In this document: positions 51,231 to 59,774 of the stretch, in pieces
How positions within the stretch are numbered: position 1 is the stretch's first letter
Layout: each line of letters begins with the position of its first letter
Assembly: GCF_000170895.1 (NCBI RefSeq)
Contig: NZ_ABCS01000051.1
Span: forward strand, 1 to 64,000
Origin: Plesiocystis pacifica SIR-1
Lineage (GTDB): Bacteria; Myxococcota_A; Polyangia; Nannocystales; Nannocystaceae
DNA length: 64,000 bases
Direction of reading: 5' to 3'
Program-made: the position numbers and the translations under genes
Notes under the pieces: generated by a model
What the model was told of the DNA's origin: nothing
The model's input: the letters and a program-made list of their open reading frames with translations, nothing else
Databases searched by the model: none

Positions 51231-51241
51231 CTGATCTGGGC

Positions 51242-52699
51242 TCAGAACTTGTAGCCCACCCCGACCGCCGCCAGGCACATCTCGTCCAGGGTCCCCTCGC
51301 CCACGAACACGTCGATCGGCTCGGTCAACCCCAGCTCCGACAGCGCCGACACCACCCCCGGGTTGTCCAGGGTGTTGTCGTACTCGCAGCGCAGCCGCAC
51401 GACGTCGCCGTTGGTGATCCGGTAGTCGTCCTCGATGGGCTGGTCGTAGGTGTAAAAGCGCTGCCAGTTGAAGTCCCAGCTGGGCGTGTGCACGAGGCAG
51501 TGGTCCTCGCCCTGGCCGTCTTCAACCCACACGCGCATGTCCACGCCGACCTTGTGCATGTGCGCGGCCACGGTCCACACGCGCACGTCGAGGATGGCGG
51601 GGATGCCCTGGCCGTTGACCTCCACGGGCCACTCGTACTCCTCGACGTGGCCTTCGGCGTAGGGCGGGATGTGCAGCAAGCCGGTGAGCGGATCGCCGAT
51701 GCCGGGGGCGCCGATGAGCGCGAACAAGGCGGTGTACTCCGGGGCCTGATCGGTCCAGCGCAGGGCCAGGCCGGTGTTCATGTCGGTCTCTGGGCCCGCG
51801 CCGGTGGCGTGGTAGTGGACGTTGTAGACGATGCGCGCGCCCGCGGGCAGGGGCACGGCGACGCCGTCTGGGGTCTCGATGGGCAAGCTGCCGGGGACCC
51901 AGGCGCCGACCAAGGGCGCGCTGCCGCTGAGCCCCGAGCCGCCGCCGCAGTCGTACTTGACCCCGCCCTCCCAGCTGGCCGACTCGGCGCTCTCGTCGAC
52001 GTACATGAGCACGTGGTGGAGCACCTTGCGATTGCCGGGCACGACCTGCAGGCCGTCGAGGTAGACCTCCTCGTCGTTGCCGGGGTCGAAGCTCAAGCAG
52101 TGGGTGAAGTCGAGCACGTTGCCCTGGGCCTCGACCTCCACGGGCGTCGGGTTGAGCACCGTCGTGGTCGGGTTGGCGAGCTCGAGCAGGGGCGGCTCGG
52201 GCAAGGGCGCGGCGAGCTCGGGGTCCCCCTCGGGCGCGCCGAGCTCGGACCAGTCGCGGAGCATGGTGATCTGTTCGTCGCTCAGGCGCGGGTCGTGGCG
52301 GTAGGGGGCGACGGGCTCGCACTCGTCGGTCTCGGCGGCGTGCCACGGCGGCATGCGCCGGTCCTCGACGGCGTCGGCCATGAGCCCGGCCCAGGGCGAG
52401 GCGCTGGCGTAGTCCTCGAGGGAAAAGGGCGCGATGCCGCCAGCCAGGTGACAGCCGCCGCAGGCCTCGGCCACCAAGGGCGCGACGTCCTGGTGCCAGT
52501 TCGGGCGCAGGTCTTCGCCGCCCTCGTCCTCGCTCTGATCCGCGGCGTCGTCGGTGCCGTCCTCGTCCTCGCCGACCTCGTCCTGCCCGTCGCCGTCACC
52601 ATCCCCGTCGGGCGGACTCGTGCACGCCACGGCCAGGCTCGCGCTGGCGAGGGCGAGAGCGACATGGGCGAGGCGAAGCTTCGAGGCACGCAGGTTCAT
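51242..52699 (-). CDS. Cytochrome c-fused copper monooxygenase-like lipoprotein
   Basis: 485 residues. The lipobox is LAVAC (Cys26), then an Asp/Glu/Gly-rich linker (DGDGDGDG). A c-type heme site CGGCH at 80-84 is followed by RMPPW (axial Met). From about 160 onward the protein follows the copper type II ascorbate-dependent monooxygenase (PHM/DBH-like) fold: KVLHHVLMYVD, YNVHYHATG, AAHMHKVGVDMRV and SWDFNWQRFYTYDQP, ending CEYDNTLDNPG. These His/Met sets bind two coppers in known enzymes. Such fused proteins are known from planctomycetes and myxobacteria; the substrate is unknown. The start is ATG. Confidence 0.87.
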   Translation of the reverse strand: MNLRASKLRLAHVALALASASLAVACTSPPDGDGDGDGQDEVGEDEDGTDDAADQSEDEGGEDLRPNWHQDVAPLVAEACGGCHLAGGIAPFSLEDYASASPWAGLMADAVEDRRMPPWHAAETDECEPVAPYRHDPRLSDEQITMLRDWSELGAPEGDPELAAPLPEPPLLELANPTTTVLNPTPVEVEAQGNVLDFTHCLSFDPGNDEEVYLDGLQVVPGNRKVLHHVLMYVDESAESASWEGGVKYDCGGGSGLSGSAPLVGAWVPGSLPIETPDGVAVPLPAGARIVYNVHYHATGAGPETDMNTGLALRWTDQAPEYTALFALIGAPGIGDPLTGLLHIPPYAEGHVEEYEWPVEVNGQGIPAILDVRVWTVAAHMHKVGVDMRVWVEDGQGEDHCLVHTPSWDFNWQRFYTYDQPIEDDYRITNGDVVRLRCEYDNTLDNPGVVSALSELGLTEPIDVFVGEGTLDEMCLAAVGVGYKF

Positions 52700-52738
52700 G
52701 GCGCTCAGTGTAAACCAACCGCCAAAGCACCTCAGAGC

Positions 52739-52895
52739 GTCGGCCAGAACAAGTCCTGTCCGTCCCTCTGTCTATTTTCGCCGTCGTGGACGACGCCACG
52801 CCCTCCCTGCCCCACGTCCACGACTCAGACCGTCGTGGACGACGCCACGCCCTCCCTGCCCCACGTCCACGACTCAGACCGTCGTGAATGGCGCC
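52739..52895 (-). repeat. Two and a half copies of dispersed repeat A
   Basis: Starts with the flank GTCGGCCAGAACAAGTCCTG (52739-52758), shared with the 39.35-kb copy. Cores are at 52783-52824 and 52832-52873, separated by CTCAGACC, and a truncated third unit (GTCGTGAATGGCGCC) is at 52881-52895. In the direction of the gene that ends at 53076 the order is gene, B, A fragment, A, A, the same order as at the left end of the window. Confidence 0.87.
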
Positions 52896-52942
52896 ATGCA
52901 AGCCAGAGTGCCCCCAATCCCCAGCTCCCCGTGGGGATAGAC

Positions 52943-53078
52943 TACGCCCCCGCGAGCGGGGGCGACCACATGCCTTCTCGAAGGCACGAACCCCATTGCC
53001 CACCAAGCCAAAGCGGAGGAGCGCAGCGACGAAGCGCCCCCGGTCCCCCGATGCCTGTGGGGGCAAAGCAGAGACTCA
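52943..53078 (-). repeat. Dispersed repeat B, copy 5
   Basis: In gene sense it begins at the stop codon of the gene at 53076 (TGAGTCTCTGCTTTGCCCCC). It contains CGCTTCGTCGCTGCGCTCC and ends with the hairpin CCCCCGCGAGCGGGGG at about 52947-52962. The 47 bp between it and the A copies are not repeated elsewhere. Confidence 0.86.
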
Positions 53079-54158
53079 GCGCAGGCGGTAGACCAGGTTC
53101 TTGGTCCCCGCCGCCTGCCCCAGCGCCTTTGCCAGCGGCTCGAGCCCCCGGGTCGCCACGAACTTGCGGTCCTTGAACACCTTGAAGGGGAAGCGCTCGC
53201 GGGTGTGGTTGTAGCGGGCCCGCTCGCTGTCCTGGATGTTCGCGGACAGCAGGTCCTCGAGGGGATCGTTGCTGCGCTCCTCCCGGACGTCGCGGGCGGC
53301 GATGTCGGTCTGGAAGGTGACGAGCAGCTCAGGCTTGCCGGTGTTGCCCGCGGGGCTGTCGAGCCACCGGCGCCAGGCGTGGGCCAGGCGGCTGTTGCCC
53401 TTTTGGGGCTCGGCCGGGACCACGCGCAGGCCGTCGGGGGTGGTCAGGGCGAACACGGCCGGGCCGACCACGCCGCGCTGGACCCGGTCGACGCTCACGC
53501 CCTCGATGTCGTGCATGTGGATGAACAGGTGCTCGGCGTCGAAGCTGGCGTTGCGGTAGACCGTCGCGTGGAAGGCCTGGTTGGCCTCGGCGCTCTCGCC
53601 GTCGGCGTCGAGGTCGATGACCTTGCGCCGCCAGGTCGAGGACACCTGGGTCAGCTCGATGGTGATGCGGATGTACACGCCGGTCGCGTCGAGCTTGGTC
53701 AGGTCGATGCGGAACTCGGCCGTGCCCGTGCTCGGATCGTGGCGGCGCAGCTGGACGCGGTGCTCGTCGAGGGGCGCGTAGGGCTGGTCCTTGATCGCCT
53801 CGAGGTAGCGGCGCTTGACGAGCATGCGCGCGTAGACCTCGGCCTCGTCCTGCTTGGCCTCGTAGTGGGCCAGGTCGCTCATGCGCGAGAGGGAGCCCTC
53901 GGCGAGCTCGTGGTCCGTGACCACGCGGGTGAAGCTCGCCATGTTCGGCAGCCCGGCCCGGGAGTCGACGTAGACCTGGGTGTACTGCTCGGCCTCCATC
54001 GACCGCTTCATCGTGTCCATGCTGCCCTGGAGGCGGCGACGGTCGGGGAAGGTGTTGTTGAGCCGGGCGGTGCGCATGGCCCGGTTCAGGAGGTCGAGGT
54101 AAGTCGGAACGATCGGGCCGTGCAAGGACTGCGTGTGCAGCGTGACGAGCTCGTTCAT
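53076..54158 (-). CDS. Hypothetical cytoplasmic protein
   Basis: 360 residues without signal or membrane segment. The first 120 are helical and charged (LNRAMRTARLNNTFPDRRR; MKRSMEAEQYTQVYVDSR). The middle contains beta sequence with TAEFRIDLTKLDATGVYIRI. The C-terminal part ends in basic helices (FPFKVFKDRKFVATRGLEPL). No family is recognised. The ATG at 54158 is chosen because the 36-codon extension upstream is Arg/Pro-rich and overlaps the promoter region shared with the divergent yhbY gene, 106 bp away. A B repeat starts at its stop codon. Confidence 0.75.
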   Translation of the reverse strand: MNELVTLHTQSLHGPIVPTYLDLLNRAMRTARLNNTFPDRRRLQGSMDTMKRSMEAEQYTQVYVDSRAGLPNMASFTRVVTDHELAEGSLSRMSDLAHYEAKQDEAEVYARMLVKRRYLEAIKDQPYAPLDEHRVQLRRHDPSTGTAEFRIDLTKLDATGVYIRITIELTQVSSTWRRKVIDLDADGESAEANQAFHATVYRNASFDAEHLFIHMHDIEGVSVDRVQRGVVGPAVFALTTPDGLRVVPAEPQKGNSRLAHAWRRWLDSPAGNTGKPELLVTFQTDIAARDVREERSNDPLEDLLSANIQDSERARYNHTRERFPFKVFKDRKFVATRGLEPLAKALGQAAGTKNLVYRLR

Positions 54159-54264
54159 GGCCGGATCATACCAACGTCGCGCCCGCCGCCGGAGCCCCGA
54201 AAAGCTCGGAAAAGCAACGCCCTGGGCTGGCCTCCCGGGCCGATCGGGTCCACACTCCGCCGCC

Positions 54265-54579
54265 ATGGCCTACGAGCTCAGTCCCAAGCAGCGCAAGTTC
54301 CTCAGCGGGATGGCGCACTCGCTCTCGCCCGTGGTCCAAGTCGGCGCCGCCGGCCTGACCGAGTCGGTGTTCGCCGCGGTCTCCGAGGCCCTGCGCCGCC
54401 ACGAGCTCATCAAGGTCAAGCTGCCCAAGGTCGACAGCGCGGCGGAGCGCCACGCGCTCTACGACACCCTGATCGAGGGCAGCGAGGCCCTGCGCGTGGC
54501 CCTGCTCGGGCGCGTGGCGGTGATCTACAAGCCCCGCGGCAAGGACCTCCCGGACAAGCCGCGCATCCAGCTCCCCTGA
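54265..54579 (+). CDS. yhbY: YhbY-type CRM RNA-binding protein
   Basis: 104 residues of the CRS1-YhbY (CRM) family, which binds pre-50S ribosomal RNA. The start LSPKQRKFLSGMAHSLSPVV is the family hallmark, followed by VQVGAAGLTESVFAAVSEAL, HELIKVKLPK, and the GxxG-like loop in LLGRVAVIYKPRGKD. Length is normal for the single-domain form. The ATG at 54265 fits the family start. The SDR gene follows after 27 bp and may be cotranscribed. Confidence 0.94.
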   Translation: MAYELSPKQRKFLSGMAHSLSPVVQVGAAGLTESVFAAVSEALRRHELIKVKLPKVDSAAERHALYDTLIEGSEALRVALLGRVAVIYKPRGKDLPDKPRIQLP

Positions 54580-54606
54580 GCCTCCCGAACCCGAAGGAGT
54601 CAGACC

Positions 54607-55362
54607 GTGGCCTTCCGCAGCGCCCTGATCACCGGAGCCTCGAGCGGCATCGGAGCCGCCATCGCCCACACGCTCGCCGCCGAGGGCAGCTCCGTCGTGC
54701 TCGCGGCCCGGCGCGAGGACAAGCTCGCCGAGGTCGCCGAGTCCATCGCCAAGGCCCACGGCGCCGACAAGGTCCGCGTCCAGGTCCTCGACGTCAGCGA
54801 CCCCGAGCGCACCGAGGCGACCGTCCGCGAGCTCGACGGCGAGCTGGCCTTCGACCTGGTCATCGCCAACGCCGGCGTCAGCAAGAGCACCCCGGGCCCC
54901 AAGCTGAGCTGGAAGGCCGTGGAGACGGTCGTGTCCGTCAACGTGTGCGGGGCCGTGGCCACGCTCACCGGCGCGCTCCCGGGCATGGTCGAGCGCGGGG
55001 CCGGGCACCTCGTGGGCGTGTCGAGCGTGGCCAAGTACCGCGGGCTGCCGAGCAGCGCGGCCTACTGCGCGTCCAAGGCCTTCCTGAGCACCTTCCTCGA
55101 GAGCCTGCGCGTCGACCTGCACCACGCGGGGATCCGCGTCACCGACATCCGGCCCGGCTTCGTGGAGACCGAGATGACCGCCGGCATCCCCAACAAGCCC
55201 TTCGAGGTCACGGCCGCGGACGCGGCTCAGCGCGTGGTTCGAGCCATCCACCGCGGCCGCGGCGTGTTCATCTTCCCCGTGCCCATGACCGTGTTCGGCC
55301 CGATCATGGGCGCGATGCCCTCGGCCCTGCTCGAGCCGATGATGCGCCAGACCAAGAAGTAG
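54607..55362 (+). CDS. Short-chain dehydrogenase/reductase
   Basis: 251 residues. The cofactor loop TGASSGIGAAIAHTLAAEG is at the N-terminus, with AARREDKL after the second strand suggesting NADP(H) preference (Arg pair). The catalytic set is VSSVA (Ser), then YCASK (Tyr, Lys), with NAG in VIANAGVSKS. The C-terminal EMTAGIPNKPF and RAIHRGRGVFIFP are typical of DltE/DHRS7-like SDRs. GTG start with a strong site, GAAGGAG, 7 bp upstream. The substrate is unknown. Confidence 0.92.
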   Translation: MAFRSALITGASSGIGAAIAHTLAAEGSSVVLAARREDKLAEVAESIAKAHGADKVRVQVLDVSDPERTEATVRELDGELAFDLVIANAGVSKSTPGPKLSWKAVETVVSVNVCGAVATLTGALPGMVERGAGHLVGVSSVAKYRGLPSSAAYCASKAFLSTFLESLRVDLHHAGIRVTDIRPGFVETEMTAGIPNKPFEVTAADAAQRVVRAIHRGRGVFIFPVPMTVFGPIMGAMPSALLEPMMRQTKK

Positions 55363-55379
55363 CGGACCCGCTCGGACGG

Positions 55380-56306
55380 CTAGCGCTCGACCGCCGCCAG
55401 CTCGGCGTCGATCTCGGCCTGGACCGCCTCGATCTCCCCGCGCATCAGCAGGACCGTCGACTTCATCCGCTCGACGTTCATCTCGAGCACGAGCTTGATC
55501 TCCTTGACCTCGTAGTGCTCGTCCTTGATGTGCTCCTCGACGCGGTCGAGCAGCTGCTTGCGCTGGGGCGAGAGGCCGTGCTCCGCCTCCTCGTCCTCGA
55601 CGAGCTCGGCGAGCTGGAGGTCCGTGGCCGCGGTCTTGCCGACCTGCTTCATGAACTGGTCGTTGTAGACCGACTCGATCTCGGCGACCTGCTTCTCGAT
55701 GAGCCGCGCGTTGTTGTAGATCTCGCCGATCTTCACAGCCAGCTCCTTGTTCTGGAAGATGCGCACGCCGTTGGCGAGGTACATCTGCCAGACCTCGTAG
55801 CGGTAAAAGGGCGTGAGCACCACGGGCGTGAAGTCGAAGTTGGCGTCGGGCTGCTCGTGGTGGTGGAGGAAGGTCGAGTAGAGCTCGTGGCACTTGGCCC
55901 TGCCCGCCTCGTCGAGGCCGCCCTCGACCGTGAACTCCGAGTGGAGGCAGTGGACGATGTCCTCGTCCTCGTGGAGCTCCTTGAAGTAAGCGTCGAAGGT
56001 GTCGCGCATGCCCCCGATCTCGGGCGGATCCTGGTCGACGGTGATCGGGCCCAGATCCTTGACGATCGAGGACTCCTGCTCGAGGTTGGTCGTCAGCTCG
56101 CGCTTGAAGTCCTTGAGCATCGACACGTACTCGTCGCGCTCGGCCCGCTTGTCTTGCAGGCCCTGGACCGCCGTCGCGGCGTAGAGGCCGACGAAGATGA
56201 GGACGAAGTCGACGGCCTTGTCGACCAGGAATTCACGATTCACGCCCTCGTCGCGGAGCTTCTCACGACGACGGGCAGCGCGGGATTTTGGAGGGCTCTC
56301 GCTCAT
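55380..56306 (-). CDS. Single-pass membrane protein of DUF6090-like type
   Basis: 308 residues. A basic N-terminus (SRAARRREKLRDE) is followed by one membrane helix (about 34-50, DFVLIFVGLYAATAV). The rest is charged and largely helical, with a possible coiled coil at the C-terminus (VERMKSTVLLMRGEIEAVQ). The pattern of one helix then an ERDEYVSMLKDFKRELTTNL segment resembles DUF6090-like proteins. Function is unknown. The ATG at 56306 starts before the basic stretch. It is the last gene of the minus-strand group 55380-59646, 53 bp after the MBL gene. Confidence 0.72.
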   Translation of the reverse strand: MSESPPKSRAARRREKLRDEGVNREFLVDKAVDFVLIFVGLYAATAVQGLQDKRAERDEYVSMLKDFKRELTTNLEQESSIVKDLGPITVDQDPPEIGGMRDTFDAYFKELHEDEDIVHCLHSEFTVEGGLDEAGRAKCHELYSTFLHHHEQPDANFDFTPVVLTPFYRYEVWQMYLANGVRIFQNKELAVKIGEIYNNARLIEKQVAEIESVYNDQFMKQVGKTAATDLQLAELVEDEEAEHGLSPQRKQLLDRVEEHIKDEHYEVKEIKLVLEMNVERMKSTVLLMRGEIEAVQAEIDAELAAVER

Positions 56307-56359
56307 GCCGGCGCAAGGTACCAGCCGCTCGCGCAAATGCGAACCCGCGCTGCAGGGGC

Positions 56360-57154
56360 CTAAACCCGCGCCGGCACGGTGAAGCTGGCACCCGGTTCGA
56401 GCTCGACGAATTCCACATTCGACTCGCTCTCGCGTAGTCGATCAGCAAAGTCGCGAGCGCTCCCGGCCGTGCTCAGTAACGCCCCGAGCAAGCCCCGAGT
56501 GTTCTGGGGTTCGAGGCCCGTGGGCAGCACCCAGCGCGGCTCGAGGGCAGTCACGGCTTCGAGGCTCCGCGCCCCGCCCATGACGATCGGCAACCCCAGC
56601 AAGCGCACGGACTCCACCGGCAGCACGGCCACGTCCACGGGCCCGCCCGCGCGCAGCTGCGGCAGACGCCTCTTGTGGGTCACGTGGGTCTCGACGTAGA
56701 CCCGCCGGCCGCTGCGGTGCTCGTGAATGCAGTAGCCCATGGAGTTGTGGCGGTAGGGCCAGCCGGGCTGGACCGGGAGCAGCTCCACGCCAGGGGCGAG
56801 GCTCCGCGGCTCCCCGAGGCGCAGGGCCTCGACGCTGGCGTGGCCCCGGCGACGCAAGAGCTTGGCGGCGAAGGGCGTGGCGAGGATCGGCAGCTGCTCC
56901 GGCAAGGCCCCGAGGGTCTCGGGGTCGAGGTGGTCGGCGAAGTGGGCCGAGAGCAGCACGTAGTCGAGGCTCGCGACGTCGAGCTCGTCGAGGCCGATCC
57001 ACGGCGCGCCGTGGCTGCGGCTGAGCAGCCAGGCCCCGCCCGCGACGTAGCGCTCGCTGAGCCAGGGATCCATCAACACGCGCACGGGCGCGCCCGCGTC
57101 GTCCTCGAACTCGAGCAGCCAGGATTGATAGTCGTCGAGCTTGCGCAGCTTCAT
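56360..57154 (-). CDS. Metallo-beta-lactamase-fold hydrolase (UlaG-like)
   Basis: 264 residues. The fold is suggested by the early VRVLMDPWLS strand, then LSAHFADHLDPETLGAL, which carries the HxxxDH-type metal motif (here His-Phe-Ala-Asp-His), and later VYVETHVTHKRR and a C-terminal VLPTGLEP. In UlaG-like proteins these bind one or two metal ions and cleave ester or lactone bonds. The substrate is unknown. It begins 7 bp after the stop of the pentaheme cytochrome gene, so it belongs to the same operon. Confidence 0.8.
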   Translation of the reverse strand: MKLRKLDDYQSWLLEFEDDAGAPVRVLMDPWLSERYVAGGAWLLSRSHGAPWIGLDELDVASLDYVLLSAHFADHLDPETLGALPEQLPILATPFAAKLLRRRGHASVEALRLGEPRSLAPGVELLPVQPGWPYRHNSMGYCIHEHRSGRRVYVETHVTHKRRLPQLRAGGPVDVAVLPVESVRLLGLPIVMGGARSLEAVTALEPRWVLPTGLEPQNTRGLLGALLSTAGSARDFADRLRESESNVEFVELEPGASFTVPARV

Positions 57155-57161
57155 GGCGCGT

Positions 57162-58661
57162 TCACAGACCCTGCAGCTCGGGGGTGACGCAGCCCGGCGA
57201 GGAGCTGACGCAGGTCCCGTAGGCCTCGGCCACCTCGGGGTCCTCGTTGACCTCGCCGAGCTCGGGGGTCCAGGTCAGCACGCTCGGCTCGACGGTGTAG
57301 GTGGCCATGGCGTCGGCGATGGCCGGGTCGAGGTCGCCGCTGTCGACCAGCTCGGCGAGGATCTCGAGGCCGACGGGCCGCAGCTGCACGCGCATCTCGA
57401 CGCGCTCGGGCAGGGCCTCGGCGCTGAACTGCCGCGAGCGCCAGGTCGCCGCGTCGCCGGTCGAGCCGAACACGGCCGGCGCCGGGAGCAGCTCGGACTC
57501 GTAGCTGTAGGCCGCCCAAAAGTCGTGGGTCTCGGCCCCCTCGGCGTCGAAGATGCGATCGCGGAGCAGCCACAGGTTGGGGTCGTCGAGCTCGGCGATG
57601 GCCGAGCCCTCGCCGACGACTCCAGTGCTGAACACGAGCTCCTCGCCGACGCTGCCGACGAGCTCGAGCCACGCGCGGCGGTCGGGGGTCGAGCCGCTGG
57701 GCCACGCGTGCCCGGCCGCCTCGTTGTGCAGCCACACCGAGATCAACCCGTCGCCCTCGCCCGGGGTCTGCTCGCGCACGCACAGCGTGGCGCACAGCGA
57801 GGTCTTGCGTTGGTCTTCGATGGCCTCGAGCTGCTCGGCGCGCAGCTGCGGCCCGAGCTCGGCGTCGGGGAAGTCCGTCAGCGCCACGTCCGTGCCCACG
57901 AACATGTGGCTGTGCACGCTGCGGTCGCCCGGCACCCCGGGGTAGTCGGCGATGGGCCCGACGGACTTGTCCATGTGGCAGTCGTTGCAGCTCAGGCCCC
58001 ACAGCGCGGGCTTGCTCAGGTCGTCGGGGTCCGGGTCGCCGTAGAAGCTCTCGAGCCACTCGTGGTAGGTGCGCTCGATGTGCGCCCCGCCGGGGGTGAC
58101 GATGTCGTGGCAGCTGCCGCACAGGTCCGAGGACGCGACGCGGTCGCGGTTGAACAGCGGGCTCGCCTCGACGCCGTGGACCTCGGGCGCGAGGGCGTCG
58201 GAGATGCTCCCGCGCATGACCCCGTCCATGGCCAGGCGCAGCGGGTTGTTGTGCGTGCCCTCGACCGCCTCGACCTGATGGCAAAAGTAGCAGGTCACGC
58301 CCTGGAGCTTCTGCGGCACCTCGTCGAGGTTGAGGCCGTCCTCGGTGAGCCCGAGCTCGACGGCCATGGGCGCGTGGCACTTGACGCAGAAGTCTCCGAG
58401 CTCGCCCTTGGTGTCGCGCTGGCCCTTGGCGTTCATGGCCCGAAACACCGGGTCCTCCGCGGCGTAGGCGTGCATGCTGCCCAGCCACTCGCGGTAGTGG
58501 GTGGGGTGGCACTCCTCGCAGGTCGCCGGGTCCTGGAGCGCCTCGAGGTCGTAGCCGGGCTCGGCGTCCGGCGGCGCGTTGCAGGCGAGGGTCCCAAACC
58601 CGAGAGCCCCGAGAGCCCCGAGGGCGCCGAGCACCAACGCGCTCCGCTCGAGCCTCGTCAC
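57162..58661 (-). CDS. Pentaheme c-type cytochrome lipoprotein
   Basis: 499 residues. The lipoprotein signal ends at TLAC (Cys27). Five CxxCH heme sites are visible in the first half: CEECH, CVKCH, CYFCH, CGSCH and CNDCH, with spare histidines for axial ligation (HPTHYREW, MHAY). This half resembles cytochrome c554/c' family electron-transfer proteins. The C-terminal half is a beta-rich domain (GLISVWLHNEAAGHAWPSG). It is likely periplasmic or outer-membrane electron transfer. The GTG at 58661 overlaps the stop of the upstream cytochrome gene (GTGA). Confidence 0.9.
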   Translation of the reverse strand: MTRLERSALVLGALGALGALGFGTLACNAPPDAEPGYDLEALQDPATCEECHPTHYREWLGSMHAYAAEDPVFRAMNAKGQRDTKGELGDFCVKCHAPMAVELGLTEDGLNLDEVPQKLQGVTCYFCHQVEAVEGTHNNPLRLAMDGVMRGSISDALAPEVHGVEASPLFNRDRVASSDLCGSCHDIVTPGGAHIERTYHEWLESFYGDPDPDDLSKPALWGLSCNDCHMDKSVGPIADYPGVPGDRSVHSHMFVGTDVALTDFPDAELGPQLRAEQLEAIEDQRKTSLCATLCVREQTPGEGDGLISVWLHNEAAGHAWPSGSTPDRRAWLELVGSVGEELVFSTGVVGEGSAIAELDDPNLWLLRDRIFDAEGAETHDFWAAYSYESELLPAPAVFGSTGDAATWRSRQFSAEALPERVEMRVQLRPVGLEILAELVDSGDLDPAIADAMATYTVEPSVLTWTPELGEVNEDPEVAEAYGTCVSSSPGCVTPELQGL

Positions 58662-59113
58662 GGTTGCGCTGCGCCCTCGTCGATCCACGTCGCAATGCTA
58701 CACAGCGCGCCGTCGTCGATGTTGCTCGATCCCGGCGGCATGCGCAGCGCGGGGTCGTCCGTGGCCAGGCGGATGAACAGCGGGGAGCACTGCGCGTCGC
58801 CCGGGATCACCAGCGCGCCGGCCGTGAGGTGGTCGTAGCTCGCCTGCGCGTCGGTGAAGGTCATCCCGTCGAAGGCCCCGCCCGAGCCGTCCTGCGCGTG
58901 GCAAGCCGAGCCGCCCGCGCACCCCTCCAGGGTCTGAGACCAGACCTGGTCGTAGCTCGCAGAGAACAATGGCGTGCAGCCCTCGACGTCGTACTCGACG
59001 CACGCGAGCTCACCCGCCTCGTCGTCCCCGGCCTCGTCGGTGTCGTCGACGCAGGCGAGGGCCGCGAGGGCGATCGCGACGCTGAAGCAGGCCCGGCGCA
59101 GCGCGAAGGGCAT
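58658..59113 (-). CDS. Small c-type-cytochrome-like lipoprotein
   Basis: 151 residues. The signal peptide MPFALRRACFSVAIALAAL ends at ALAC. The heme region reads GCAGGSACHAQD, a CxxxxCH spacing rather than CxxCH, with a distal RMPPGS providing the likely axial Met; this matches the cytochrome c-like module of copper-monooxygenase and planctomycete-type proteins. An in-frame GTG at 59122 would overlap the upstream stop (GTGA) and may be the real start. It lies between the YtkA-like and pentaheme genes. Confidence 0.78.
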   Translation of the reverse strand: MPFALRRACFSVAIALAALACVDDTDEAGDDEAGELACVEYDVEGCTPLFSASYDQVWSQTLEGCAGGSACHAQDGSGGAFDGMTFTDAQASYDHLTAGALVIPGDAQCSPLFIRLATDDPALRMPPGSSNIDDGALCSIATWIDEGAAQP

Positions 59114-59118
59114 GGGGC

Positions 59119-59646
59119 TCACTCGACGCAAAAGGCGAACATCAGCGAGTCGGTGCCGCCGTCGGTGGTGATCTCGAAGGTCACCTCCCACAGGCCGGTC
59201 ATGAACAGGTTGACCGGCGTGACCTCGTAGCGCCCGGGGGTCTCGGTCTCGGTCACCACGGCGTTGACGGGGGTGCCGTGGCCGTGGTCGGGCATCATCG
59301 GCACGGCGGTCATGGTCAGGCCCGCCATGGGCTGCCCGCCCAGGTCGGTGAAGTCGAGGACCCAGGTGTTGTCGCCCTTGTGCGGCGGCGCCGGGTCGGA
59401 GGACACGAAGGTCGCCGAGACGACGTCCCCGGACTTGCTCAGGCCCACGGCGAACTCGTCGTCGCGGTCCTCGCTCTCGCACCCCTCCGCCTCGGTCTCG
59501 CCGTGATCCGCGTGGTCCGAGTGGTCCGCGTGATCGTCTGCGGCCTCGTCGTCGCCCGAGTCGCCGTCACAAGCAGACAGGGGCACGAGCGCGGCGATGG
59601 CCAGGGGGATGGCGAGCTCGAACAGGCGAAGCGAGGTGAAGCGCAT
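59119..59646 (-). CDS. YtkA/FixH-like lipoprotein with His-rich linker
   Basis: 175 residues. The lipobox is LSAC. The linker contains a His/Asp run, DDHADHSDHADHGE, that could bind metal ions. The C-terminal 110 residues form an immunoglobulin-like YtkA/FixH-type domain (NTWVLDFTDLGGQPMAGLTM; VPMMPDHGHGTPV; PVNLFMTGLWEVTFEI), with Met and His residues like those of periplasmic copper-binding proteins. It is the first gene of the operon that continues with two cytochromes and the MBL protein. The ATG at 59646 starts the signal peptide. Confidence 0.87.
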   Translation of the reverse strand: MRFTSLRLFELAIPLAIAALVPLSACDGDSGDDEAADDHADHSDHADHGETEAEGCESEDRDDEFAVGLSKSGDVVSATFVSSDPAPPHKGDNTWVLDFTDLGGQPMAGLTMTAVPMMPDHGHGTPVNAVVTETETPGRYEVTPVNLFMTGLWEVTFEITTDGGTDSLMFAFCVE

Positions 59647-59774
59647 GGCCAGAGCTTGCCACAAGCTCGGCGGCGCGCGAGTGCGACCGAGCGCCGCACC
59701 CCCTCGCCCGAAACATGCGCGGCGCTCCCTCCGTTATCGGATGCCAGCCGCGGTGTCGTGGGTCGAGCTTTGAG

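Noticed and set aside
48719..51240. Tyrosine-recombinase-type island with duplicated tRNA-Phe end
   Set aside because: No second copy of the tRNA 3' end and no integrase gene were seen within the low-GC block; only proximity to the tRNA remains.
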